DNA of 64,000 nucleotides, taken from contig OX387200.1 in the NCBI GenBank assembly GCA_947561715.1, forward strand, positions 6,822,501-6,886,500, in the 5' to 3' direction. The stretch comes from Ascidia mentula (Eukaryota; Chordata; Ascidiacea; Phlebobranchia; Ascidiidae). The position numbers were made by a program, and so were the translations under genes. Below, piece by piece: positions 25,501-39,893 of the stretch. The notes under the pieces were generated by a model. It had not been told where the DNA came from. It did not search any database and saw only the letters and a program-made list of their open reading frames with translations. The number at the start of each line of letters is the position of its first letter. The stretch's first letter is position 1.

Positions 25501-28500
25501 CTGTCGCAAAAAATCGATCAATGTATTTTTGCCGAGTAGTATTTGGAAAGTTTGATCGCAAACAGATAGAATCTACCTTAAGATCCGTATACTCAGTTTT
25601 GGTTTATTTTTGTTCTGTATGCAGTATTTATGAACAAATAATTGGTTTAATTTAATCCTTGTTGCTTACTCACTACTGTATGTCTACGTAAAACCGATTA
25701 ACATAGGTTAATGTCCTATTTGTGCCTTAATATACAAAAACAGATTTTTGCCGGAAAAGTAAACTTACATTCTGCAGCTTTTTCTTTTTAACTTTTTTTT
25801 CCTTGGGAGGATACTTTCCAGACTTCTCTCTCTTGCAACGCAAAGCAATGAGAGCCAACATGACAAAAGCAAGAGCCAAGAAAAAGCCAACAACCAATCC
25901 GATGCCTCCCGGGATAGTCCAGTCGCCGGCTTGGGCCAGAGCGGTGACGTTGTTCCCAGAGGAATATGTTGGCTCTGGTTTGGAATCGAGCGTTCCGTTT
26001 TTTACTTCGGTGTTGTTTGTTTCCTGTTCAGGAACGCTTGGATCGGGTGCCACACCTGCTAATAAAAACATGTATGTTGAATTTTGTCACAACCTATTTT
26101 GATTGGGAGTAGGTTATTTTGTGTTTAATCAGAATAAACCAAGTTTTGTTTAGTGCCTTAATTCTGAATGCTTAAAAAATTAACTTGCTTAGTGTTGAAA
26201 ACTAGGCACAAAATTTTAGAAACGGTGAGATTTCATAACCATCTAAAGTCTTTTATTTGTTACTTGAGCTGTTCCTTTGAAGCACTATTTTAGACTCTAC
26301 TTGCCAGTATTAATTCAATGAAGATAATAACATATTTTTTTGTGTACAAATGCAAGTACTTACGAGGTTGACCGCCGACGGAGAGGCACACACCCCCGAC
26401 ACACTCATTGCACTGACCAACATCGGTTGGAGAGCCCGCGGACACACCCTCGTTGCTAGTGGTAACCGATACACATCGACTATTGCGCCAAACGCAATGC
26501 GGATCTCCAGAGTTTTCGCACGTCCTGAAAAGTTAAGAAACCCTTTCAACACAAGGTACATGTCGCGTAAATATTATCACGAAGACATAGCGGTAATGAA
26601 GTTACTGCTTCATTAAAAATCAGTTAAGTTTTGAAACAATGTGACCCAGGATTTTAGAGTTAATCAAGTGCGTGATCGATTGACAAAGATTGTTTTACAT
26701 ACTTGCGGCACTTGGTGACTAGAGGACAAAGTGGTGCGAACACAACGCAGTTAACAAACTGCAACAACACTGTACCGCTGTCCTTGTCGATCGTCACTTT
26801 CCGAACGGATCTGCGAAAAAACATGGAATTGAAGAGATATGCTAAGGGAGTGAGGTTTGCGATAATAGAAATATTCAACCTAATGAAACTATCTTTTATG
26901 TTTCCTGAACACGATGTTATTCTCAGTTTGCAGGTGATGTGAAAGTCATCCACACGGGGATATCAGTCCAAAACACGTTATCCCAGCATTATGACTTTGT
27001 TTGTCAGGATGCCACAGTCATCGGGAGTCAAATGAATCACCGCCGTTCGTCGGTTTGTGACGCGCGACAAAATATACATTCCACTACTCCAACACACAAC
27101 CAGCACTTTTTATCACCTGTCCGTGTCTCCGCATTTTTTTTCGTTAAATACAGTGCGCTCATCCAGCAAATCGAAATTTCCGCTTCTTGTGTCTCCAACA
27201 ATCTTGAGCAGTTTCCCCTTTTCGGTGCCGGCGTAGATCACAGTCTTCCGTCGGTTCGGCATCGGGTCGGCGTCAATTGTGGTGAGAAAGTGCCTGCGGG
27301 TCAAATTACGGCGATAATTTAATTATAAGGGGTGCTTCTAGGGATAAATCTTCAGTGATCTGCCTTATTAGTACGAGCGTGATTCAAACACCGGAAAAAC
27401 ATGAAGGATTTTTTGCAAGATCATTTATACCATTTAAGGTCTCATCGGTGTAGCTGGTGACTATTGTAGCTGGTGCTGAATTAGCTGGTAAGCTAACTGC
27501 ACTCAAGAGACCTTATTGGCCGAAACAGTATGTACATATCTATTTGTAGCTCAATGAATATTTAGGCTCTTTGGCTTCTATGTTTTTAATATACTTAACA
27601 AACAAATTACAGCATACAAACATCACAATATATGGTTCATTTTAACTGTAAAAATTATCAGATCCAAACCAAGCACATTTCCGCATGAAGGTTAACGGAC
27701 TCTTACCCTGCGTTCATCCACGTGAATACAGGAGAAGACTCGTGGTGTCCGACGTCCACTTTCTGTTGTTTCATGTCCCATGCGTTGACACTCTTTGACA
27801 TGAGCGGATGTTTACGAACGAAATCCAACTTGGAATCGCTGGCAGCAACCGACCCGTACCCACACCTACATCACAAAAACAGTTGGATGGAATAATTCGG
27901 CATTGTTTCGTTCGCGCAGAATATGCAATGGAGGTTACGTTAAAACACACCAATTTTACGATTACATCGAGGCCAATTTTCTGTTGTAATGTATAAAGGG
28001 TACCCATTGATCTAGCTACACAAAAAACGTGTGTGCATTTGTTTTGGCGCCACTTACAGTGTTGGATGCGGAGTGGGAAAAACCTTCTGCTCGCCCCAGT
28101 ATTCGTGGCCGTTCTGCTCATTCTTTTCGAGAAACGGACCCTTGAAGGCGGCTTCAATATCATCGACAACAAAGACACACACGGCAGAGGCCGGAACGCT
28201 ATTCCTGAAAGTGATGATTACCAGTTAACATCAACTGTGCATCGCATTGCGCATTACCAACAGTTCAACAAGAAAGGTTTAGGCAGAAACACTCGCAAAA
28301 AGAGTATATTCAGGCAAAATTTTACTCAACAACAAACCTTGGTGTATTCATTACTGCAAACACCACACGAGCCTGGCTCCTTCCGTCAAGCATCGTCAGA
28401 GTGACGACATCAGTGACGTCACTCATCTCGTTGAAGTAAAACGGCGGGTGTCCCGGTATGGAACAGTTCAAAGTTGCTTTGAAAAAGCTGGTGAAGTGGT

Positions 28501-31500
28501 TCCTCATCACTTTGACACCGCCCTGGTCCGATTTGCAAGTCTGTGCCACTCTCGAGTAAACTTGCTGCAAAATTAAGCAGTTTTAAGTGAAACAATTTCA
28601 GCGGGTGCGAAAATATACTGTTAGTTTGGAGCAGTTTCATATATAATTAATTTTGACAAATACATGAGATAATGCTGACTTGTGGTGCTTATTCTTACAA
28701 ATTCACTCAAACAGTTGCATGGGATTAAGGTTTGGGAAAAAATGCAGCAAACAACACTGAAAATATCACACTAAAATGAGCATAAGCTGGTGATTGGAAA
28801 CTTTTTTGTGTTTCATTGCCAATAAAACGAAAAACGTTGCCAGATATTCAGTAATAACAATTCATAAAAATGTCAAAGGCCCAGCGGGTCACGAACAAGT
28901 CGCTCAAAAGCGATTATGACGTAACTGGAGGATTGCAACTTACGTAGGTCTTGTCCTCAATCTCATTTTCTGTGAAAAATGTGTACATTTTGGTAGGTTG
29001 GTCGGCAAACCGGATAAAGCGTGGATCTGCAAAAACAAACAAGGGACTTAGTGCGGTAAAGTGTAATTATTGCCCAATTACCATTGTTTTGGATATACAT
29101 ATCGTTACATAACCTCATAATTTTAACATACCCCCTAATTTAACTTTGAATTACCAACGAAACCGCATTCAAGATACTCGTCAAAAGCAATGTGTCACAA
29201 TTCTAGTGACAAGATGTAGTTTTAACATCGACCCGCAGACAACTGTCAAAATACTGCGTGTTTATTGCAATCAAGTGTTCAGACAGGCGAAAAAGGTCGC
29301 CAACCGCTCTCAGGCCTTAGTTTAACCTTTGCAGCACCCTAAACATCCCAAAACAAGTTGATGTCAAACCCGACATCGTTTTTTTCTGTGACATATACAA
29401 CCTCATGCATAAACTAAATATTGCGGACATTTCGGCATTTGCCCATATGCAGTCACATCATGATAGTTTCGTTACTCCAACAGACAAGTCCGGGGTTGCA
29501 TGATGGTGGAGTTGTTTCAACCTTTCCTTCAAACTTATACAAGTAAGGCTACAAAGCAAGACTTTTTGGCACGTTTTATCGATCCTGTCGCCGCTGTCAA
29601 GGAAACAGATTAAGTAGAATGAAGACCCTTTCGCCGCAATAGAGGGAGTAACACGTTGAAAAAACTTAAAAGATTTTGTCGATCGAATGTTCATGGTGTT
29701 TGCCCCCGCTCGCTCATAGTTAAAGACATCCTCCACGTGAATTAGGACAACAAACTTGGTTGTGGGGATTTGTTAGTTCAGTCGGCGCACATAAGGTCAA
29801 GCGCACGACTTAGCACCGGGAGTATTTGGACGAAAAAGATTATTGCAACAAAGACGCCTTTTGTTAAATACATCGAAGCGATTTACAATAAGTACAGCAT
29901 ATTGTGCAGTAGCAGAAAAATTACAATGCCAAAGTAATGGGTGTTTTTTTTTATCTTATAATGAGGTCCGCAAGAGTTGAATCCGGCTCTGTATACATTG
30001 GTGTGTGACACTTCGGGTCCATTAACACCGCGACGCAACGCTCTTTCCAAACAAAGTCCTCAACCACCTTTTGTGATTTCAAGACAGGGGCAAAAAGTGA
30101 GCGGTTCATTGTCATATCCGTCATAGAGCGTCCTTAAATGTTCATGTTTTCCAAGTTTGGCATCTCCGGTCGTCGAGGCGCATTGTCCCCGCTCCGCCAA
30201 GTCGGCGCGACCCACATCCCCCGATTCTTACCGTTAAACCCCATCATTTAGCTCAAGCCGACCATTATCGCTGCCGTGTACGTGTGGCAAACACTGGAAT
30301 CGCCGGCGTATGTCCAGAAAAGCCGGTGGCAGCGCGTTTTAAACCCAGGCGCAACCCCCTGTCTAAGCCGTTGAACCGTGTAACCTAAACTCGTTGGGTC
30401 GCTTTTAGCGGTAAAGCGGCGGGTCTTACAAAGGAACTTGGCGAAAAGGTGCAGCAAGACCTTTTCCAGACAACACAAAGGGGCACTGGCGCTGTTACTG
30501 AGGCAGGATCACGTTGTTTAGCAGGTAAACTTGCACTGCTATTTTTGCACCTGCTCGTAATTGGCACCATGTTTGTGTGCTTGGTGAATAAGCCTTGCTT
30601 TGCCAAGCAGAGGTCTACAAACTTCAATCTCTTTGTATGTCAAAGACTCAAAAACAACGTAACTTACAAGAACTTTGTCTTACAAAACGTTAGAAAATAA
30701 TTTTTTTTGTGTTTTAAATACGTTCTGCCAAGGCATCTTATCTCAGACCCTGTAGAACTCCATTCCCATTAAATTCGCTTACTTTTTACCTAGAAAGTCA
30801 ATTCTCCACCAGTTGGGATACTTAACCTTATCATGATGGCACCATGCAAAGTGCATGTGTGCATAACGCCGTGCGATAATTGAAAATTCGCCCGTCAACT
30901 CTTAACTTGGACCTTATATCAAACGCCTGGGCATAATTTCACGCGCAAATTTACGATTTTGCGGCAATTTTCGATCACAAGAAAATGAACTTACTGTTTA
31001 ACCACACAGCGTCGCCCTTGTTGGTTCGCAGGTTGGTGTCGTTGCCCCTAGCAACAGAGACGGGCGCCCGATGTATCATGCTGTCGTGTCCGCTAAAACC
31101 AGTCGACGTAGCAGTGTACATGTTGCTATCTAAAATGACAAACAACACAAACCTGAAGAAAAAGTTTAAAAGTTCGTGACATCATCAGTGCACCTTTTCC
31201 AAATCATTAGGGCAGGCATTAGGACAAAACCATAGGTGATTTTAGCGAAAATATTCAGTTGTCAGTTACAGATACGAAAAAAATGCAAAATGAAACCGAA
31301 GTAGAGTTGGATTAGGGGCTTTTAAATTTAATGCAGTGGTTTGTTAAATAAACTAACGGCAAGGTACTGAAACTTTGGAACTAATCACCGAAAATCGTTT
31401 CCAATTAAACCGCAACCACAGAGCATAGAAGAGAAGGAAGGGCATTGTTCAATAAATGCTGCACGCCCATTGAAGGTCGATATTATTGCTCAGACGATGG

Positions 31501-34500
31501 GTTATTAAAGGTAATCGCATAACCTATGCCTTGGGACGTTTAGGCGTACATTGCCCAAGGCTGTCGATAAGTTGCTAGATTTTTCTACTTGAACAGGGCA
31601 TCGACGCCTACAGAATCAAGAAGGGTGGGCAATTATGAAAATCGCTCTTAGGGCAGGATGTTGTACGTGTACCAAAGCATGTTACCCCAAAGTGCTAAAA
31701 GGCCAAGTCGTTGGGATATACTGTCCATTGACAGGGTTTTGATGACGATTTTTTTTTATATAGATTATTATGCGAATCTCAAAGATCAAATTATTGACAG
31801 AAGAGAAGATTCTATTTCCAAAACAACCTTTTAACCAAAGCTAAGAAAACTCAGTTGCGTTATCGGAATCATCTACTGTCGTGCTCGGTTTCAGTTTAAG
31901 CTTTTACTGGCTTTGTTACGTCCTTGCAATTCACGTTACCTGCGGCTGTGGAGGCCACGCTGTATTCTGGTTCAAACGGACAGAATGGTTTCCCATCGAA
32001 GTCTGGATTTTCTGACACTTTCCAAACTTTGTCATCCGTTTGCTGCAACGAATACATCAGTACAATGAAAAATTTCAACTTCCAGCGGTGGACACAAGGA
32101 TAAACATGAACAAAATAACGAAACGACGTTTGCATGAAACAGCTTTGATCTTGAAGTTAATTAAAACCCGCAAACCAAGCGCATGCTTCTTAATTACTGA
32201 CCTACCTGCAAATGCTTGCATTTCGCGTAGAAAGAATTCGTCCCGCAGATAATGGCACGGTTAGTGTTGGGGGGGTTCAGACGGACGAAGATTTTAACGT
32301 AGTTGTGGCATTTCAGCTTTGATTTTCCTTTCCGGCGGCACAAGTCAATGGTCGCGTTGTTGGAGGGCCAACTTATAACCTACAGAACATCCATGTTTAC
32401 TTGTGCGTTAAAGCGCTGCAAATGCTGCGCCCACATCACAGGTTACTTTCATGCTTGGCAGCTCGATGGACTTTGGTTTCATTGTTGGGAAATTGCGAAA
32501 ACAATAAAACTATTAACATTTCATCAAATTAGGGGTACAGATATAACAAATACAGAATATAGTTAAAAATGGAATTAAAACATGACAAGTTGATATTACA
32601 GAAATAAGCTGTTCTCAAAGCCGCAAGTAAGCACGGCATTGAAAACAATGAACCTGTCAAATCTTGGCCAAATCTCAACCAAGATTACCAATTGCAAAAC
32701 AATAATAAGCGACCCAAGACATGAAAGAGCTACAGCGTCGTCCCACATTAAACCTCCACTTTACCGTGAATCTATTGAAAGCTGGAGTAGCACGAAGCAC
32801 ATAATTTTATGAGAGGACGAGTCGTACGGCTAATTGCGAGTTTGAAGCTCGGTTAAGGCAACAATTAAGGGTTAAACGGCAACCGGCTCCGCAATAGCCG
32901 CAAGCATGCGTCCTTCTGTCAGACTTAATTGCGCGAGTGAGCTTGATAAGCTCAACTATTGAGCTACTGGACAACACCTGCTATCCAGCATGAAGTAAAA
33001 CACAACACACCTTTGAACTTACAGTGGTAAGTTCATCTAAACATAGCGGGTTTATCGGGTTGACAGAGCACGATTAAGACAGGGTAAAAAAGATTTTTGT
33101 CTGCGATCGCAGCTGCGTTTGGCAATAAAATAAACAGAAAAATAATTGAAACCTGTTTGTGTTGGATTTCGCCGGCGTCGTTCGGATCCGCCCCTGGGTT
33201 CACGAAGAATACGTTGTCCCTGAAACAAAAAATATATCCTTTGAAGTCAAATAACATAAGTCGGCAAATATGCCACGGTTGGATTTCACTTGTTTAGAAT
33301 TCGAAACAACTGCATTAGGCAACGAAACAGAAACAGGATTGTTTAGATTGTAGCCAAATTTGTCTATCGCAAAACTTTGCGGAACCCCCAATGTTACCCA
33401 AAGGAGTATTATCTACAAAACAGGCACTTTCCGTGACAAGCCAAGCAGAACAGGAGTTTTAACTGCTACAAGCTCCTTGTAAGCTGCATTAACATGAGTC
33501 GTAAACAAACCGAATTAGGCCAAGCTCAGCATATCACGTGACGAGGTGTGCCGTGTGCAAAGATCTCAGGCAACAAAGGCTTTAGTTGACAGATGCAACT
33601 CGACCTATACTTCTGGCTTCATTTCACGTTTCAAAACCCACTGGGACAAAGTAATGATTGTTTCTGTATATTCGTCAGTTTATGCGGTTCCTTCTGAGTA
33701 TCCAACATTGCTAATACAAAATTTGCATGCGTTGTAATAGGAAAGCCAATGAAACGTGTTTGCCGTGAAGGTTTTTCCTGCTTGCTCATCTGTCAACACC
33801 TGAACGTCCAGTGAAGGGTCATCAGGGAATGACATAGAGTTACCCCGTAGAAGATAGCATGGAAGGAAACCTTTCACCCAAAATGAGCCAGACGCACGTC
33901 TTCCCGGAGCAAGTCAACCAAGGAAACACACCTCGGTGGCTTACAACAACCATAGTGACGTAGCACCAACGTAACAAACGTTAAACCTGCTGACGAGTGA
34001 CGCGTCGGGAAGGTTTCTGTGTCACCGCGGTCGGATGCTTAGTGCAACGTCTAATTGGCAGAACGCCAGGTGTTGAAGTATTATTTTGCGATTTTTTCGT
34101 GACCAATCGTATTAATAAGTTGAGGAGAGTTTGCAACAAACCAATTTCGTTTCTGGAAATCCCCGTCCGAAGGTCGACCACCTGAATGCTGTGCATCCCA
34201 TAAGCTGACATGTAATTACAATGTGCATATATTTACAAGAGTTACTCCGTGATGACCGCAAAGCAGGCGGACGTGGCAATTCACGCTGAACCCGCCCTTT
34301 GGTGGTTTTACCTCATACATAGAAATATCATTTTCCAAGAAATTAAAACCTGATCGGTCTCCTGCAACTGTTATCGGCTGCACAAATCCCAATTCTGCTT
34401 TAGACGGGTAGATGTTTGGCTAAAGTTTAAGTTGCTGGAAACGTCAGCTCGTCACGTATAAAGGTGACTCGAGCAGTCCCAGCAAAGTCAACAAGTCAGC

Positions 34501-37500
34501 AACAACACGCTCCAATTAGCGTCGATGTGATCCCATTACCGGCCAATGGCTGAGCGAAAATTGCGCACGCGGGTCTGAAGACGTGTTCCCGATGTACAGG
34601 TAACCGAATACTTCGCAAACACCGCCGATCAGTCAATGTACGATACTTGCCTTGGAAGTGCTGGTGCCTCGAGTCCGTTCCGAAAGGGTAACGTGCCCAT
34701 TTTTACGAATCATTAGCAGCCATTATCTAACTTGTACAAACACACGCCACGGGTCGGGTAATTTCGTCGCTCGCGTCAAATCCAGCACACGGCTGGGTGA
34801 TTCCACTCTTGTAATTTGGACAGGATCTGACAATACCCAAACCGCAGAAGAAATTTGTCTGCTTAATTTGTTTTCTTTGCAGTAAACTGTCATCGTATAG
34901 ACAAATTTAGACGATCGAAACGTCTAGTAATGTATCCGTAATGGAGCCTCTAGTAGTGCAAAAGTATCCTTGTAATAGGCGCAATTATTTGCCATCATTC
35001 CATTATATAGGGCATATTATACTTCACCAACTATATTATCATCACATCATACAGCTCAAATAAAGTGGGCATAATTAATTGCAATGTGTTTTCAGCTGTT
35101 TTTGTGAACAAGGTGGGCAACAAAGCTGTATGAATGACTTCACGATGCAGGATCATCGGGGTGGTGAATTGCAGAACGCTGTACAAACCGCGTCGCTTTC
35201 ACCGAGTCTGTTCGAGGCCCCTCAGCGCTATTTCGGCGCAAAGATCGCTTATACAAGAGGTCTCGATGGCACTCAACCCTATTCGCGTGGCATACAACAA
35301 CATTTCCAGCGCTGTTCATCATCCCCCTCACACTATCACCTATTTAATCCGACTTGGATGACTCGAGACGCTGTGAATAGCAAGGTTCGGGTGGGGATTA
35401 AATTGCCAGAAATAGCGTTCGCTGTTCTCAAGAAAGGGGGGCCATATCACTGTGAAGGTGAAGTGCGTGTATTGAGTTCTAAAGGAATACAATCACAAGC
35501 AAGGACGCAACTAACTGGACGACTTTGTAACTATGCGTAAACAAGTGTATCTCTCATGGGATAACAAATTACTGCCGCAGTTGCGTTGCATCTGCCGCTG
35601 CCTAACACGAGATCGCAAATACGCGGTCGTTGCATGCGTATCTTGCAGTCAGTAAATTCGATAACTTATTCATAAAAAATTGATTATTCAGCCCGCCACG
35701 GAAATCAATTTTGAGATCATGACATTTCTAAGACATGAAAAAACGAATCTGAAATGAAGTGAAAATCGATTTAATGAGACTCACCTTGCGTGGATGACGT
35801 AATCACCATCGACTTTTGTCATCCCTTGTACAAACTGCAACTTGGGCGATTCCCCATTCTCTCCTGATCCGACGAAAACACCGTAGTTGCTCGTGTCTGA
35901 AAATAACGCACATCGTCAAAGTTTGGACCATTGAATTTTGGAAAGCTTTTGCACAGATTGGCAAATCTTAATTTTAAGTTTTGAACAAAAACGTGAAACA
36001 AACAATAACAAAAAGTAAATTCAGATGCGGTTGCAGTTTTAATAAGAGCAGTCGATTCCAGGGCATCGCAAATAGAAAATTCTGTGGCTTTGGGAAAAAT
36101 GACATCAATTAAATTCAACCAAACACATATGCCCGCCAGCAACTTTCAACGACTAAAAGTGTTTGGCTGTAACTACTCGCAACCCCATGAGAAGCGTGCT
36201 TAAAAACACATTTTGGGAACCTATCAGATTGTGCGGTCTGTGGCTTGGTCTGGTCGTGGTGTTCAATATCGCATTACGACCGCAGAGCATTAAAACGTTG
36301 GAGTCATACCTAGAACCAAACCACACCGGCGATTTGTCCAATCCGAAGCGTCTTTATCAAACCGTGTTTTGTTGTTAAACAATTTTAGACGAGTTGGAGT
36401 GCTTATGGACGATACATGAATCGGTTTGGAAATGCATGGAGCTGTAATTGGGACAAACATTCTCTCGATGACGCGGTGTTATTGGTAAATCAATTAAAAT
36501 TGCTCTCTTTAACCTTCTAATGCGTTTCAAAAAATGTTTGAAAGCAACAACACAGATGTCTCGCCAACAAACTAGCGGTGGTTCTGTTTAAAATATCATT
36601 GGTTTATCTGCACAGACCTAGTGATAGTATCGACAATAACGCCCGTGATTACAGAAGGAGAAAAGAGGATTGGTTTTGTATTGCCCCCAAACTGCGGTGC
36701 AATTTGTAGTTTTGCACAAAAACCACACGGTTTGCACGGATCATTGCAAGTTTTCTGCTTTACCGGTTAAGGAGCGACGGGTCGAGTTGTGGTTGCTACG
36801 TACGCATGTATTTTGTGCTGAGCATGAACAACACAAGTAACCGCAATTCTCATAATAATTTAGTTTTAGGGCCACAAACATTGCGATGCCTGAAAAAAAC
36901 ACTTTAAAATTCAAGATTTGTTTATTTTTTCGTCATCATTTAACACACACATGTATTATATGAACCCACTTTAGCGCTAAGATTGAATCGAATAAACGGC
37001 AAGATTGTTCTCGCACTGGCAAAATAAAGGTAAATATTTACAGAATATGGCGTGATTGAATATCATTGCCGATCTCCGTGCAATATTCTTGTGCTTCATA
37101 TAACACTCGCACCAATTTGTCTACACCCTTTCCACCTAACATATAACTGAAAAATGTCCGTGCAGTCGTGCATGTTAGGTGGCGCCATCTTGTCGACCTC
37201 GTGTGTCCCGATTCCGCATGAAACATTTAATCTGTTGCAATCCAGTCAGACATGTGTACCCATGAACCAGAAGAGGGCTTTTTTATGACCTGACACTGAA
37301 GTGTTGTTTTTACTTAACGGTTTGAACCGTTGCGACCTTGTCGTCTGAGAAGGAGCAAGTTGCAGGGAATTAGACAAGCCCACTCGAACCGACTTGCACA
37401 ACCCAACAGCACAAGACGCAATTTGATATTAAGGTATCAAAATTTGCTGTTGCAGCCACGTTGTAAAAACAAAAACGGGCCTACAGATTTTTTTAACAAA

Positions 37501-39893
37501 CAAAACTGGGCACAAAAATGGCAAAACAAAAAACAACTTTACCACAACCGAAAATATGCGATCCTTCTTAAAAATCTGTTTTCGAAACTCTGTTTCAGTC
37601 GAAATGACGTATTGCGCGTGGAGTCGATCACGACGATCAAACGAAAACAAGTCAGCGCGCTACCTTGCACACCGCAGTTCACCTGAACGCTCAGTGAACC
37701 GTGTCGGGGTTTGAAAAACACGCGCCCTCAGCTTTTTCTATTTTCGTCTTCATCGCGTGCAATTCGTCAATCTGGGCAACTTGAAAACAACTCTCTCGGA
37801 GATTATGCGGCTCCGGATCTGGTCGGATTTAGCCGCTACGGATTGTGGCCAAACGCTCCGTGCACCGTGACATGGTGATTTTTTAGGGATATCGCAATAC
37901 ACGGTTTAGTAGCGAAGAGGCGCACAAACGTAAAATATTTTTATTTCTAATATGTTGTAGAGTATCTTGACTTAATGCAAACTGCTTCCTAAAGGTCACT
38001 ATTGTTACTTCAATTCTTGGAATGGGTTAAATTGCACTTTCATTTTATCGATCTGCAGCACAAATAGACACAACAATCTACCACTCGAAACTGCATTTGG
38101 AAACGAAAGAGCAAGAGGTCACCCAGGCGCCGATATCTACACCTGTCAACCATCCCTGGATTACCTCTCGCACCCGACACACAATAGTATAAATAGAAAT
38201 CTTAAACCCATCAGGAGCGGGTGTTCCTCGTAACACGACACACCCCTTGCTGGTTGTTGACGCACAAAAGGCTTGCTTATGACAAAGGAACACGTACGAC
38301 AGTGGTCCTTTACCTTGAGAGTGCACCTAGACACAAAGCGTTGGGCTTGGTGGTGTAAACTTTATGTGGGTTCAAGTCGTCTCTTTATTAGCTATTAATA
38401 ATAATTTTCCATATTTGTAGAACCGTTTTATAGGGTGCCCGAATTACCTAATGGCGCCTTTTTTCAAGAAAAACAATGCACTCGCTGTGTATGTGGCTCC
38501 CTAGAGGGATAGGTGCACTTGACATTTTCGGTGCAACGGTGATACCAATCAGCTGTACAAGGTGCCGCCACCCCGTTCCGCAGGCAGCTGCACGTTGCAT
38601 AAAAAACCACCGCACACAGCTGAGCCGTTGTTTCGCCTTGAGGGCACCGCGTTAGCCTAGTTCGCAAAAGAAAATCGCTTTGCTTCAAGCAAACGAAATT
38701 TTCGCGGAAAGCCTCGTATTAAATCAGCACTCGCTGAAATTTCTTGGCACGCGTAACGTTTTTATGTGTAATTGGTTAAAAAAAAATAGTTACGCTTTTT
38801 TATTCCTTGAACATTTATGGGTGTAGCAAAAAACGTCATTTGCTGTCGGTAAACTTTCTCAAGTAACTTGCGCTTTTAAATTACGGCAATTGCAAATGCT
38901 TCTGGATTCCACCAATTCTTAATGGAGGTTAAAAAAATTAACGAAACTTTTCGGGTCAGAATTTAAACATGGAGCGAAAAACTAACTTTGTGATGACAAT
39001 CGATTTTTAAAGAAGTTTTCCGATTCTTTTGCAGGCCCTTACAAATAGCAACACAAACACTCCCAAACATTGCATGGTAGCAACAAAGTCAAGCGATAAA
39101 CTAAACATAGCTTTGAAACGTGTTGTCAGGCGTCAATCACTCACCGAGCCAGGTCAAGTTCAACCCACGACAGGTGCAAACTTAACGCAATTAACAAGAA
39201 ACCGAGTCGCTTTCAAACCTGCTCGACTCAATTAGTAAAACCACAACCGGAATAAGGTTCCTAACGACCTGCACCCTACGGTGGTCAATTACCAGACGTA
39301 GGCGACCGTTGGTAACATTAAGGATGTGGGAATTTCAATGGGTTTAATTTTGCGCGCTCTGCTGAGGCGTTAGGAAATAATGTGATTAGGCTTTCCGAAA
39401 TTGAGATTGATTAAAAGCTGGTTCTGGAGCGGAAGGAAACGCGATTGCTACATGAACAGGTTGAAAGTTACGAAACGTTTGTTGAGCTAAAATTTAAGTC
39501 TGGATAGCAGGTGTTCAAGCGTTTTATGTGGGAAACAGATGTATGTGTATCCTAACACAAATTTCACGTACAACTGTCAAGACCCGCTTATTATTTAAAG
39601 GTTTAATTTAAACAGATAATTTTTCATTTAATCACAAACACCTCCCTGAGGGGTAAAATTCAATTATTTCGAGAGAACCCACAATTGAGACCTACGTATT
39701 ATAATGACTCGCATTTCCGTGAACAAAAATGACCACAAACTCCTTTACCTAGAAAAACAATCAACTCACCGTTGGCTGTGTAGACTCTTGCAGGTTTCAG
39801 ATCCTCGGGAATAACACAATGTCCCAGTGCGGTTACGGCCAAGATAAGTGCTGCCTGTTCCACGAAGGTTCTCCTAGCTAACAATCTTCCCAT
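22545..39893 (-). CDS. SEMA6: Class 6 transmembrane semaphorin, complete, 19 exons
   Basis: Exons in gene order: 39893-39770, 35896-35785, 33219-33153, 32379-32206, 32042-31940, 31129-30995, 29026-28944, 28564-28338, 28204-28058, 27865-27707, 27293-27117, 26810-26703, 26524-26364, 26058-25769, 25178-24969, 24796-24689, 24581-24074, 23840-23200, 22751-22545. Phases agree; about 1246 residues. A signal peptide (about 1-25) precedes a sema domain (about 45-530) with NYGVFVG, CHNYVKIFVR, IICGTNSF, RVAQTCKSD, TSFFKATLNCSIPG, HPLM and TVIYAGTEKGKLLKI. A PSI domain (KTCENSGDPHCVW, about 539-551 onward) follows. There is no Ig or thrombospondin domain. One membrane segment lies at about 645-665 and a long Ser/Pro-rich cytoplasmic tail at about 666-1246. 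That order is class 6. These receptors and ligands work through plexin-A in cell and axon guidance. The 5'-most intron is 3.9 kb. Which vertebrate SEMA6 paralogue is closest cannot be told. Confidence 0.92.
27425..27545. repeat. Inverted pair of decayed hammerhead-like ends (SEMA6 intron)
   Basis: The left end read on the - strand gives CCGATGA, GACCTTAAATGGT and ATAAA (27456-27430). The right end on the + strand gives CAAGA, GACCTTATTGGCC and GAAAC, then AGTATGTACAT and GTAGCTC (about 27495-27545). Both are decayed forms of the 5682-5734 motif, facing away from each other around a body of about 40 bp with GCTGGTGA/AGCTGGT repeats. Confidence 0.55.
35897..39769. other. First intron of SEMA6
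   Basis: A 3.9-kb intron between the signal-peptide exon and the first sema-domain exon. It is AT-rich with no recognised exon, RNA gene or element. Regulatory DNA often sits in such introns, but no specific site can be named. Confidence 0.5.

Noticed and set aside
35079..35540. 153-codon + strand frame in SEMA6 intron 1
   Set aside because: No domain, no splice or promoter context, and composition like the surrounding intron.
22545..39893. Class 5 semaphorin
   Set aside because: No thrombospondin repeats lie between the PSI domain and the membrane segment, and the long Ser/Pro-rich tail fits class 6.
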